From NCBI GenBank assembly GCA_963847345.1, contig CAWJZU010000042.1:179635-243634 (forward strand): 64,000 bases of DNA, in the 5' to 3' direction. The stretch is from DATARH01 sp963847345. Its GTDB lineage: Bacteria; Pseudomonadota; Alphaproteobacteria; ATCC43930; CGMCC-115725. A model generated the notes under the pieces. That model made no database searches. It saw only the letters and a list, made by a program, of their open reading frames with translations, and was not told where the DNA came from. Below are positions 37,274 to 47,088 of the stretch, piece after piece. A program made the position numbers and the translations under genes. Positions within the stretch are counted from its first letter, which is position 1. Every line of letters starts with the position of its first letter.

Positions 37274-38701
37274 CTATCCCCCCGGCAGACTGGCGAGATA
37301 TCGCAGGGCGCGCAGCCCCGGCAGAAAGAAATACGCGCCGCCCCGCACGGTGACGAATTGCGGCAACCCGGTGAGCCGCCCGGGTACGCCATCGGGCCGG
37401 GGATGGGTGAAAGCGCCCGTCGCCGGGCAGCCCGGGATAGGCTGCCGATTACCGAGCAGCGGATCGCTTTCCCCGGCGAGGCCGCCGAAATGGGTGCTCA
37501 TCAACCAGGCGTTCTGAATGAACTCGAATTGCCGAGCGATATTGCCATTCAGGCAGACGAACCGGATACCCTGCTCCTCCTCGGGCGAGCCGATGCCGCC
37601 GTATTTGCGTCCGCGCCGAATGATGCGATGAAACCGGGCCGGCGCCACCAGATCGTCGCGCACACCGCCCCGCGCAAAGCCGAGTATGCGGACGAGCCGG
37701 GATAGCGGCCCGCCCGGTCCGCCCGGCATGTCGGCGTTGCGCGGGTTGGCGCGGCGGATATGCGCCCCGAGCGGGCAAACGGCGCCCTCCGCGTCGCCCG
37801 CGAAGGTAAAGCTGTTCAGCGCGTCGTCGAAGCCGACGCCGGGGATGGGCCGATCGCTGGAATGCGCCAGCGGCTGGCCGCGCATCGAGCGGCCGACCAT
37901 GCTTTCGGCGAGGTCCCGCGCCGACTCGCCGGTCGCGGCGGCACACTGTTCGAGGCAATCCCAGAATCCGCGGACGTCCTGCCGCAGGTCCCGCAGCACA
38001 AGATACGTGCCATTGCGGCCGAGGTCGCATTTGGCCGGGTCGTCCTCGGCGCGAGGCAGCAGCGTCGCGGCGCCCCGGCCCGGATCGAGCAGCGGGCGAT
38101 CGGTGTATCTGTTGTATTCGTTCGGATAGCCAAGCAGGAATTCCCCTGGTGCGGCCACGTTGCGGTACTCGAGTTCGAGTTCGCCGGGTGCCACGCTGCG
38201 GTCCCAATCGATTGCCGGTTGGCTCAGTCCGTCGGCGAAGCCGAACGGCTCGTAGCGGTCCAGCAGGGCCGTATCGAGCCGCGCGACCGGCGCAAAGGCT
38301 TGTTCCCAGAGCGGCCCCGCAACCTCGCGCTGCCAGTCGCCCAGCCGGCCCGAACGCCCATACAGCATCACCAGCAGATGAGGCAAATTGCCCGAGGCGC
38401 CCCAGCGCCATAGCGAGGGGGCGTTGTCGCCGACATCCCCGAGCCGGCGCGAGCGGCTTTGGTCTGCCGCCATGCCGGCGTTAAATTCGTCGGAGAAGCC
38501 CGTCATCACCGTATCGGGCAGCCCCAGCGCCCGTAATCCCTCGGCGGTGAAGGCTACCTGCAACGCCGTGTCGGGCGGCGGATACCGGCTGGCCGCGCTG
38601 GTTACCGGAGCGTCGCCGAGCCATTCGCGCCCCGCCGCGGGATCGGCAATGCGCAACAGCCAGAACGCGGCGGCGGGCAGCTGGCCGTGGCCGAAGCGCA
38701 C
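37274..38701 (-). CDS. Dyp-type heme peroxidase
   Basis: 475 residues from a GTG at 38701. The GXXDG motif appears as YEPFGFADGLSQPAI (distal Asp), and the proximal heme His in CPLGAHIRRANPR, followed by HRIIRRGRKYG. The first domain (FWLLRIADPAAGREWL) is the usual ferredoxin-like start, but conserved residues (FEDIQAIVRFGHG) continue upstream of the GTG, so the true start may be a few codons earlier and unclear. There is no Tat signal, so a cytoplasmic or membrane-associated location is likely. Dyp peroxidases use H2O2 or lipid peroxides. Neighbours are a patatin and di-heme cytochromes. Confidence 0.85.
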   Translation of the reverse strand: MRFGHGQLPAAAFWLLRIADPAAGREWLGDAPVTSAASRYPPPDTALQVAFTAEGLRALGLPDTVMTGFSDEFNAGMAADQSRSRRLGDVGDNAPSLWRWGASGNLPHLLVMLYGRSGRLGDWQREVAGPLWEQAFAPVARLDTALLDRYEPFGFADGLSQPAIDWDRSVAPGELELEYRNVAAPGEFLLGYPNEYNRYTDRPLLDPGRGAATLLPRAEDDPAKCDLGRNGTYLVLRDLRQDVRGFWDCLEQCAAATGESARDLAESMVGRSMRGQPLAHSSDRPIPGVGFDDALNSFTFAGDAEGAVCPLGAHIRRANPRNADMPGGPGGPLSRLVRILGFARGGVRDDLVAPARFHRIIRRGRKYGGIGSPEEEQGIRFVCLNGNIARQFEFIQNAWLMSTHFGGLAGESDPLLGNRQPIPGCPATGAFTHPRPDGVPGRLTGLPQFVTVRGGAYFFLPGLRALRYLASLPGG

Positions 38702-38753
38702 GATCGCCTGAATATCTTCGAATTCGGCGCCGGCCGGCCGGCGGCGGCGGGAC

Positions 38754-40056
38754 CTAGAACAGGTTCAGCCATTCACGGATCTCGTCATCGGACATGGCGT
38801 GACTTTCGAGGCCTTGGCGAATGCGGCTGTTGCGCGCCAGGTCGAATGCCGTCAGCCCGGGATAGGCTTTGTACCAGACCTCGACCGGCAGCTGGTGGCG
38901 ATGAATATGATACTTGAATTTCTGCTCGTTCAGCGCGCCGTTGCGGATCAGCCAGCTTGTGCGCGGGTAGCCGACCCCATTGCTGAACAGCAGGTTCAAC
39001 CCCCAGCTGACCTTGTTGATAAAGTCGTCCATGTAACTTTCGAGCGAACCGTCGTAATTGCTCGCGAAGAACAGCTGCTTGCGGCCGTTCAGATAGACCC
39101 AGCGGGCAAAATGGATCGTTTGTACCCGCGCCAGGTGGCCGCGATTGAAGATGTGCCGGGCGCCGTAATCGGTCAGCCACAGCAGAAACACGACCGTCGA
39201 CAGCCGGAACAGCCCCGGTTTGAGATAACCCAGCACGATATACGGGTTGGTGACGTCGTGGTCTTCCAGAGCGGCGATGTGCGCGCGACGCTCCGGATCG
39301 GGGCGCAGCAAAATTTCGGGATCGCGCCTCTCGTGACGCCGCAGCAACCAGAAGAACAGCGGCAGATACAGAAGCAACAGAGGGCTGGCGGCGAGCAGCA
39401 GCAGCGGCACGCCTGCTACGTGCAGCAGGTTGCGCAGCCGCCAGCCGAGCGGGGTCGGCTCCGGCGGGCTCAGGGTCAGCGCGCCGGCCCGCCGCTGCTC
39501 GGCGACAAACTCGATCAGCTGGCGGCGGACGGCCCGCGGCGGATCGCCGGCCACCGTGGCGGCGTTCGCCTCGAGCCAAGCCAACAGCGCCTCGTGCAGC
39601 GCCGCCTCCTCGCGGATCTGGCGCACGGTGCGGCCCACCCAGTTGACGTAATTCGCCGCCAGCGGATGCTGCCGGTTGCGCAACCAGCCGAGCAGATCGG
39701 CGCGGTCGTCGAAACCCTCGCAGCACCCGAAGATTTGCCGCAACCCGCGCTCGCAACTCCGCGCCAGCTCGACCAGAAACGCGTCGGCCGGTCCATCGCA
39801 ATCGGCGAACAGCGCCAGAACCGGCGGCAAGCTCGCCGGCGAGAGACCGTGGACCCGGATATCGTCGGGGCCGGGATCGCGCAGAATGACAAACCGCGCC
39901 ATATGCAAGCCGGTCGAGTTTCCCGAACGGGACCAGCGCGTTGTTCGGATCGGCCCAGCCCGGCTTCTGATTGAGCGAGCCGAGCAGCGCATCCAGCTCG
40001 TCCTCGCGCCCTTCGGCGATCGGCGCAATGACCAGTACGGCCGATTGCGGCAGCAT
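38754..40056 (-). pseudogene. Conserved membrane protein of the peroxidase/patatin cluster; one frameshift
   Basis: ATG 40056 starts MLPQSAVLVIAPIAEGREDELDALLGSL. At about 39905 the frame changes and continues as HMARFVILRDPGPDDI to the TAG at 38754. The whole would be about 433 residues: an N-terminal ferredoxin-like part, a middle membrane hairpin (AGVPLLLLAASPLLLLYLPLFFWLL), and a conserved C-terminal part with HFARWVYLNGRKQLFFASNYDGSLESYMDDF and LFSNGVGYPRTSWL. I know this kind of protein only as an unnamed partner of Dyp peroxidases. The start is four bases after the stop of the upstream cytochrome gene. Confidence 0.7.
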
Positions 40057-40060
40057 GGCG

Positions 40061-41565
40061 CTACAGCGTCTTCAGGTATTCGAGCAGGGCGCGCTTGTCG
40101 GCGTCGTCAAGTTCGGCGCCGTATACATGCCCTCCGTTGCCGTTGCCGCGCTGCGTCGTGTTGAAACGGAAGCCGTGAGCGGCGGCGTCAGGTCCGGTCG
40201 AGACGAAGCCGATCTTCTCCAGATCGACGACATCATAGCCGCGATAGAACACGCTCGGGCGCTGCTCCGGCGCCGACAGCAGGTCCGACACCGTCGGCAC
40301 CGACCCGTTGTGCAGGTACGGCCCGAGCAGCCAGACCCCGACCAGCGGGCGGGCGACATAGCCGTCCTGCGCTCCCTGTACGTCGGCGTTGCTCGCACCG
40401 AGCAGGCGCACGACCTTGTTCATCCGGTCGGCGTTGCGCTGCCGCCATGCCAGCACGTGCTCGGGATCGGTCCCGATCTCTGGCAGCGGGATCGCGGTGC
40501 CGGTCCGGGCGCCTCCTTCCGAATGACAGCCGCCGCAGCTCGCGGTAAAGACCACTTCGCCGCGTCGCGCCAGTTCGGCGTCGATGTTTCCCGGAAACGG
40601 CGGCGGTTCGAGCTTGGCGATGAACCCTTCGAGCCATTCGTTGCGCGGCTCGAATTCATCGGTGGGCAAGCGAGCCGATGCCGATCGCCGACGTCGCGAC
40701 GACCGCGTAAAGGTTTTTTGCTTCGCCCGCCGAGTGCAGAAGCCCGCCCGCGCGGTTGTGCAGCCGCCACAGCGCCGGAAAATCGGTGTTCCCGACGCGT
40801 GTCGTCCCACGGCGTCTGGGTCAGGATGAATTTCGGCAGGTTGAACGCGTCGTCGCGTCCCGGCCCCCAGGCGGGCTTCTGCTTCATCCAGCCGAGTTCG
40901 TGCTCGGCGAGCTGCAACGCGGCGCGAGTTCCGGGAATGAGCACAAACGAGTAGTCGACCTAGTCGAGCGAATCGAGCGGGAAATGCAGCGCCATCTCCG
41001 GCAGCAGCCGCGCCGGGGTGAAACGCGCATCATGCGAGGCCGCGATCAGAAAGCGCAGCAATCCCTGCAGGTTCAGCGTATGCGCCGGGCCGCCAGCCGC
41101 GAATTGCGGCTCCGCGTTCGGGCCGAGCCGATAACTTGCCGTGTGGCACAGCGCGCAATTCATCGTGACGCGATCGTAGCCGAGCCGCTTGATCGACAAT
41201 CCGGCCGGCAGCCGGTCTCCCTCCTCCCAGGCGAGGCCGAAGGCGCCATAGCCGCCATACCCGGCCTTCGCCGGTCCATACCCTTCGGTGGCGTAGCGCT
41301 CGACCAGGTCGGGAAAAACCCGCGGCAGGATCATGAAGATCGGGTAGGGGATTCCGGCCACCAGCTCGCCGCCGAGCGAGCCGTGTTGGAACCGCGCCCG
41401 CGCGTCGGCCAATTGCTGCGGCGCGCTGGAGAAGAATTTCCACCAGACGACAAACCCCAGCACCGCCGCGGCCACTACAGCAATCAGGCCGAACGCGGTT
41501 ATCAGGACCGCCAGGCGTCGGCGGCGCCGCGGCGCAGGCTGGTGGGGTGTCGCGGTGTCGGTCAT
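40061..41565 (-). pseudogene. Di-heme c-type cytochrome, RoxA-like, copy B; in-frame stop and frameshifts
   Basis: ATG 41565 overlaps the stop of copy A. It has an N-terminal membrane anchor (LAVLITAFGLIAVVAAAVLGFVV), first heme site CALCH near residue 138, an in-frame TAG at 40960 (LDSLD-stop-VDYSFVLIPGTR), then continuation with frame changes near 40800 and 40670. The second heme site CGGCH lies near 345, then YLHNGSVPTVSDLL and the end LLEYLKTL. About 207 residues separate the two heme sites, as in RoxA-type rubber dioxygenases, rather than the roughly 145 of CcpA/MauG peroxidases. It is related to copy A along its whole length. Confidence 0.78.
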
Positions 41566-43188
41566 CAGAAGGTCTTCAGGTATTCGACTATGGCGTCCTT
41601 GTCCGCCGCCGGCAGGTCGGTGCCGTACGCGGCTCCGTCATGCCCGCGATTGCTGTTGCCGGCCCATTTGCCCGGCACGCAGACATTCTCGTCGTGGCGG
41701 TTCTCGGGGTTCGGCTCGCCGGCGCATTGCTCCGGTCCGCCAATGCATTGCGTCTCATAGCGGAAGAACTTTCGGCCCTGTTCCTCGGGGACATCGGCAA
41801 CAAAGCCCAGCCGCCGCTGATCGACCACATCATAGCCGCGGTAGAAGACCTTGGGCCGGTTTTCGGCCGGTTCGAGCAGGTCGCGCAAGGTCGGAACCGA
41901 GCCGTTGTGCAGATAGGGCGCACGCAGCCAAAGCCCGTCGAGCGGCAGGTTGGCGTAGCCGTCGGTCTTGCGGAAATGCGAAAAGCGTTCCTCGGGATAG
42001 GCGGCGTACAGGTTTCCCTGTTCCGCCGCGAGCGCGTGCGTGTAATTGTCGAGGCGGCACGGGTCGGTGCGGATTTTCGTGATCGGCTCGACCGTGCCGA
42101 CCCTGCTGCCCGAGAAGTCGCGTCCGCTGGCCCCGTGGCAGTCGGCGCAGTATTCGGCGTACAGGACCTTGCCGCGCGCCGCGAGTTCGGCATCGATCGG
42201 GAACGGATATTTCGGCGGAAGGTTCTTATCAGAGCGAAGCCAGTCGGCAATGAAGCGCAACGAATCGCGGTCGATCAGGGTCGGCACCGCGCCGGTTCCG
42301 AACGCCGCGCTGCGGTTGCGCTCCTCGACGCTATCGTTGTTGCCGTCCCAATGCAGCCGCATCGCCGCCGTCGCGCGCGGACCCTGCAGCCATAGCGACG
42401 GAAAATCGACGATGCCGACCGCTTCGCGTGGCGGCAGCTTTTCGATCGGCCAGTTCAACAGAGCCTTTGCCGGCCCGAACGTATCGAAGCGGCCGGGTCC
42501 CGGCGTCACTTCATGGTCCAGAAAGCGAAAGCGATATCGCGCCAGGAGCAGCGCCTCGCGCATCGCCGGCACCGCAATGTATTGCAGCAGCAGTCGGTCG
42601 ATCAGCGAATAATGCGCCCCGGCCTGCTCGGCGGCCTCAATGACCTGCCACGGGTTGAAGCGCTCGTCGAGGGCGCAGTCGGTCAGGAATTGCGTGAAGC
42701 GCCCGAGATCGAGCCGGTTGGCCGGCATGCCGGCGACGACGACCGGCCGGCTTTGCGCGGTTTCGCGATAGGTCCCGACATGGCAGGCGGCGCAGTTCAG
42801 CGCGATGCGGTCAAACCCCAGGCTGTGCCGCTTCGACGTGCCGGCCGGCCGGTCCATGCCCGGCTCGAAAACAAAGCCGAGCGACTGCCAGCCCTCGCCC
42901 GGCAGGTATTCGCGGCACAATTGCGGCAGCGCCATGAAGATGCCGGCCGGAATGCCGGCGAGATCGATCGCCGCCGGTCGAGCCGTATTTGAACTGCTTG
43001 ACCGGATCGTCGAAGTGTTCTTCGGCTATATCGCGATGATAATCGTAATACAGCCAAGCCCCGACCGCGACGATCGCCAGGACGGAGAGGCCGAGAATGC
43101 GCCAGCGCACGCGCCAGCCGGTTCGCAACGCCAAGCCAATCCATGCAAACACACCGACCAGCGTGCGCCGGAGCCGATAGGCGGTCAT
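41565..43188 (-). pseudogene. Di-heme c-type cytochrome, RoxA-like, copy A; 4-bp frameshift near the N-terminus
   Basis: ATG 43188: membrane anchor (WRILGLSVLAIVAVGAWLYY), then FKYGSTGGD. A tandem GATC duplication near 42968 shifts the frame, after which LAGIPAGIFMALPQLCREYL continues. Heme sites are CAACH (42780-42794, about residue 135) and CADCH (about residue 349). PYLHNGSVPTLRDLL and VFYRGYDVVD follow, ending IVEYLKTF. With the four bases removed it is about 539 residues. The family knowledge is that RoxA/RoxB are periplasmic di-heme dioxygenases that cut polyisoprene; a substrate here is unknown. Stop and next start overlap (TGATG). Confidence 0.82.
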
Positions 43189-43247
43189 CGGGATCGCACC
43201 GACCGGCCAGGGAACCGCGGCGAGCTATGGCTTGGTCCGCGCGGTAC

Positions 43248-43679
43248 TTAGAACTGCAGCGCGAAATGAAACAGGCGGGTTCTGCCCCCAAATACCTGGC
43301 CAAGATAGAGACCCGGTTGGATCATCCGGATCTCGTCGCGTATCCAGCCGGCCACCAGAGAGGTCTCCGAGTAATCGAGCACGATGCATTCCTTGCGGTC
43401 GAACCAGCTTTCGCCCTTGTAGACGCGGGCCACGATCGCTGCGACGCCGAACGGAAGAATCCTGTTTTTCAGAAGCCCGGCCTTGGCGTCGAAAATCTTG
43501 CCTTGCCAAGCGAAGTGATTGATGAAACCTGCAATTTCCGGAGTGAGGCTCGATCCGGCGCCGATGATCGCGGTACCCTTGCCCTCGCCGTCGGGAATGT
43601 CCCCCGCGGGGCTGGTGGTGAAGAGTTCGTCGAGCTGCGACTGCGTCATTCGCAGCAATTGCTCGATGTCATACGCCAT
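43248..43679 (-). CDS. Conserved small protein, first gene of the cytochrome/Dyp/patatin cluster
   Basis: 143 residues, no signal peptide or membrane helix. Notable stretches are FAWQGKIFDAKAGLLKNRI, FGVAAIVARVYKGESWFD, KECIVLDYSETSLVAGWIRDEIR and PGLYLGQVFGG, which read like a lipocalin-type beta barrel. I have no firm family name. AGGAG lies upstream of ATG 43679. It ends 59 bp before the first cytochrome gene, on the same strand, so it most likely heads the same transcript. Confidence 0.72.
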   Translation of the reverse strand: MAYDIEQLLRMTQSQLDELFTTSPAGDIPDGEGKGTAIIGAGSSLTPEIAGFINHFAWQGKIFDAKAGLLKNRILPFGVAAIVARVYKGESWFDRKECIVLDYSETSLVAGWIRDEIRMIQPGLYLGQVFGGRTRLFHFALQF

Positions 43680-43869
43680 AGGTCGAGGCTCCTGCTGTTA
43701 TCGCCGCGATGACGCGGGACCATCAGATCTCTCAGCCGCTGCGCATCAACCGGAACGTTCGGATGAAGCACCGGATCAGTGTCCTCCCGGATCAGGATAG
43801 CGTCAAGGCGAGCAGGTCGCGGCAGCCGCATTCGCGCGCGCTGTGCACCGCAGCCGGATGATGCCAGTG

Positions 43870-45297
43870 TTACTCGCCCGCCACCTTGCTCGGCGTCGCC
43901 CGCTGCGCCGGGCGGCCGCTGACTTCGGCGCCGGCTTCTGGTGACATGCGAAGAAAGAACGGAACCGCGAGAACCGACAGCATCGCCACCGCCGCGAAGG
44001 CCAACGAGAAGTCGATCGGTCCCGGCGACGTCTCGCCATGGATCGCGAGCATCACATAAAGAAACATCGCGCCTGTCGCGACTCCCATGCTCTGTGACAG
44101 CTGCTGCGCCATGCTGGTCAGGCTCGTGGCGCGGCTCAACAGGTTCGAGGGCACGTCGGCATAGCTCAACGTGTTGATGCTCGTCATCTGCAGCGACCGG
44201 AAAAACCCGCCGGCCAACAGCGCCATGAAGATTGCCATGTGCGGTGTCGCGGGGCCGAAAAACGAGTATGAGAACAAAAAGGCGCTGCAGATTACGGTGT
44301 TCGCAATCAACACCCGGCGAAATCCGAAGGCGCGGATGATCGGCGTTACGGTCATTTTCATCGTCATCGCGCCGACCGCGCTGGCGAAGGTCAGCCCCCC
44401 CGACTTGAGCGCGCTGAGCCCGAACCCGACCTGCAGCATCAGCGGCATCAGGAACGGCAGCGCCCCCATGCCCATGCGGAACAGAAACCCGCCGATCGTC
44501 GTCATCGCGTAGGTCGGGATGCGCATCAGCGCGAGATCGATGATCGGATGATCGACGCGCCGCGCATGCCGGACATAGAGCGTCAGGCAAAACGCCCCGA
44601 GGGCCAGCAGTCCCACTGTGACGAAGATCGGCAACTCGCCGCGCCCGAGCGTCTCGAAGGCGAACATCGCGCTCGCCAGCCCGACGCCGGTCAGCACGAA
44701 CCCGAACAGGTCGAACGGCCGCACCGTGGTCTCGCGCAAATTCTCGATGAACAGATTGACGAGCACCACCCCGAGCACGCCGATCGGAATGTTGATAAAG
44801 AAGATCCACCGCCACGAGGCATAGGTGACGATCAGGCCACCAAGCGGCGGACCCATGATCGGGCCGATCAGAGCCGGTACGCTGACATACGACATCGCCC
44901 GCACAAGCTCGGTTTTCGGAAAGCTCTTCAACAGGATCAGCCGGCCGACCGGCACCATCATCGCACCGCCGATACCCTGCACGATACGCGCGGCGACCAG
45001 CATCCACAGCGAAGTGGCGAGACCGCAGCCAATCGAGCCTGCCGTGAACACGACGATCGCCGCCGAGAACACGCGGCGGGCGCCGAAGCGGTCGGCGGTC
45101 CAGCCGCTGATCGGGACAAAGACGGCGAGGCTTAACAGATAGCAGGTGATCGCCACATTGAGCCGCAGCGGCGTTTCGCCGATCGAGTGCGCGATGGTCG
45201 GCAGCGCGGTCGCAATAATCGTCGAATCGAGGTTCTGCATGAATAACGCACACGCGACGATCAGCAGGATGGTGAATTGGCGTGTGCGCAGGGTCAT
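43870..45297 (-). CDS. MFS transporter, DHA2 (EmrB/QacA) family
   Basis: 475 residues, about 14 membrane helices. The first helix has QNLDSTIIATALPTIA, the DHA2 motif, and motif A appears as GWTADRFGARRVF; motif C-like GPIMGPPLGGLI follows in helix 5. Such pumps export drugs and other toxic organic compounds with protons. No periplasmic adaptor is next to it. It is divergent from a solute-binding protein gene (161 bp apart). Confidence 0.88.
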   Translation of the reverse strand: MTLRTRQFTILLIVACALFMQNLDSTIIATALPTIAHSIGETPLRLNVAITCYLLSLAVFVPISGWTADRFGARRVFSAAIVVFTAGSIGCGLATSLWMLVAARIVQGIGGAMMVPVGRLILLKSFPKTELVRAMSYVSVPALIGPIMGPPLGGLIVTYASWRWIFFINIPIGVLGVVLVNLFIENLRETTVRPFDLFGFVLTGVGLASAMFAFETLGRGELPIFVTVGLLALGAFCLTLYVRHARRVDHPIIDLALMRIPTYAMTTIGGFLFRMGMGALPFLMPLMLQVGFGLSALKSGGLTFASAVGAMTMKMTVTPIIRAFGFRRVLIANTVICSAFLFSYSFFGPATPHMAIFMALLAGGFFRSLQMTSINTLSYADVPSNLLSRATSLTSMAQQLSQSMGVATGAMFLYVMLAIHGETSPGPIDFSLAFAAVAMLSVLAVPFFLRMSPEAGAEVSGRPAQRATPSKVAGE

Positions 45298-45458
45298 CGA
45301 ACCCGCTGTCTCATTCTGGCGTCGATCTTATCGTGACGCACTATCGGCGGCAGCGCCAGAATTGCCGCGATCAGAACGCCGGAGACATAGGTCGCGGGGT
45401 CGGCTACGCTGCTTCCATCGACCTCGCCGCAGACGGGGCCAATGGGAGAAAACACCTG

Positions 45459-47048
45459 ATGACCGCCCCTCGCGATTGGACCGCGTCCGGACGGCACAAC
45501 AGTGCCGCCGCCATAGATCGCCGGCAATTACTGCTGCTGTCGGCATTGGGTCTTGTCGCCGGAGCGCCGGTGCCGGTGCTGGCAGCGACGGCGAAGAGCG
45601 AGTTGACCTATGGCGTGCATGTGTCGTTGGCGCCGACCTGGTTCGACCCGGCCGAGGTGACCGGTGTCATCACGCCGTTCATGTTGCTCTACGCGCTGCA
45701 CGACGGCATGGTGAAGCCGATGCCGGGCAATACGCTTGCGCCGAGCCTTGCCGAATCGTGGTCGGTCAGCGAGGACGGTCTGATCTATGATTTTGTGCTG
45801 CGCGACGGCGCCAAATTCCACAACGGCGATCCGGTGACGTCCGAGGACGTGAAGTTCACCTTCGAGCGCTATCGCGGAGCCGCGAACCAGCTGATCAAGG
45901 GCCGGGTCGCGGCGGTCGAAGTCGTCGATCCCCGTCATGTCCGGTTCACGCTCAAGGAGGCTTGGCCCGATTTCCTGAGCTATTATTCGACATCGACCGG
46001 CGCCGGGTGGATCGTTCCGAAAAAGCATATCGAAAAGGTCGGCGAGGAGGCTTTCAAGAGCGCGCCGGTCGGCGCCGGTCCCTACAAATTCGTGTCGTTC
46101 AAGCCAGGGCTCGAACTGGTGCTCGAGGCGTTTGACGGGTACTGGCGCAAGACCCCTTCGGTGAAGCGACTGATTTTGCGGGTCATTCCAGACGAGGCGA
46201 CGCGGCTGGCGGCGTTGAAGAACGGCGAGGTCGACATCGCCTATTCGATCCGCGGCGAACTCGCCGCCGAATTGCGGCAGACGCCCGGATTGACCTTGAA
46301 GCCGGCGGTCGTGCAGGGGGTGTTCTGCCTCTACTTCCCTGACCAGTGGGACCCGAAATCGCCATGGCACGACGCCCGCGTGCGCAAAGCCGCGAGCGTC
46401 GCGATCGACCGCAAGGGCAGCAACGACGCGCTGACCCTCGGCTACGCGAAGATCACCGGAAATCCGCTGGTGCCGGAGGGATTCGATTTCTACTGGCAGC
46501 CGCCGGCGCCGGTGTACGACCCGGCGCAGGCCAAGGCGCTTTTGAAAGAGTCGGGCTTTCCGAGCGGTTTCGACGGCGGCGACTACAATTGCAATTCGTC
46601 CTACGCTAATATCGGCGAGACGGTGCTGGACAATCTGCTGGCGGTCGGCATCCGGATGAAATTGCGGCCGCTCGAGCGCGCCGCCTTCGTCAAGGCGTTC
46701 GGCGAGAAGAAGCTCTCGAACGTGATCCAGGCGGGCCCGGCCCCGTTCGGCAACGCTGCGACCCGGTTCGAGAGCTATGTCATCAGCGGCGCCGGGTTCT
46801 CCTACGGCAGCTACCCCGAAATCGACGACATGTATAAGCAACAGGCGGGCGAGCTTGACCGCGGCAAGCGCGAGGCGATCCTGCACAAGATGCAGCAGTT
46901 CGTTTACGAACACACGGTCTACGCACCGATCTGGCAGCTGGCGTTTCTGAACGGAGTTGGGCCTCGGGTCGGTGAGTCCGGTTTCGGGCGGATTGCGCTG
47001 TTCCCGTATACGGCGCCCTACGAGGATTTGACGCTGAAAACCGGCTGA
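45459..47048 (+). CDS. ABC transporter substrate-binding protein, family 5 (oligopeptide/nickel type)
   Basis: 529 residues. A twin-arginine-like leader (DRRQLLLLSALGLVAGAPVPVLA) precedes the SBP_bac_5 fold: LTYGVHVSLAPTWFDPAEV, LAPSLAESWSVSEDGLIYDFVLRDGAKFHNGDPVT and VGAGPYKFVSF. It would bind peptides or other solutes in the periplasm. No permease or ATPase genes are adjacent, so it is an orphan component. ATG 45459 with GGGAGA upstream is preferred over the longer frame. Confidence 0.87.
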   Translation: MTAPRDWTASGRHNSAAAIDRRQLLLLSALGLVAGAPVPVLAATAKSELTYGVHVSLAPTWFDPAEVTGVITPFMLLYALHDGMVKPMPGNTLAPSLAESWSVSEDGLIYDFVLRDGAKFHNGDPVTSEDVKFTFERYRGAANQLIKGRVAAVEVVDPRHVRFTLKEAWPDFLSYYSTSTGAGWIVPKKHIEKVGEEAFKSAPVGAGPYKFVSFKPGLELVLEAFDGYWRKTPSVKRLILRVIPDEATRLAALKNGEVDIAYSIRGELAAELRQTPGLTLKPAVVQGVFCLYFPDQWDPKSPWHDARVRKAASVAIDRKGSNDALTLGYAKITGNPLVPEGFDFYWQPPAPVYDPAQAKALLKESGFPSGFDGGDYNCNSSYANIGETVLDNLLAVGIRMKLRPLERAAFVKAFGEKKLSNVIQAGPAPFGNAATRFESYVISGAGFSYGSYPEIDDMYKQQAGELDRGKREAILHKMQQFVYEHTVYAPIWQLAFLNGVGPRVGESGFGRIALFPYTAPYEDLTLKTG

Positions 47049-47088
47049 AATCGCGAGCCACCCGCTCCTGCCCATCGCGGCCGGCCGC

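Noticed and set aside
40960..40962. TAG in cytochrome copy B as a recoded (read-through) codon
   Set aside because: The same gene has further frameshifts, and no amber-suppression machinery is visible; decay or error is simpler.
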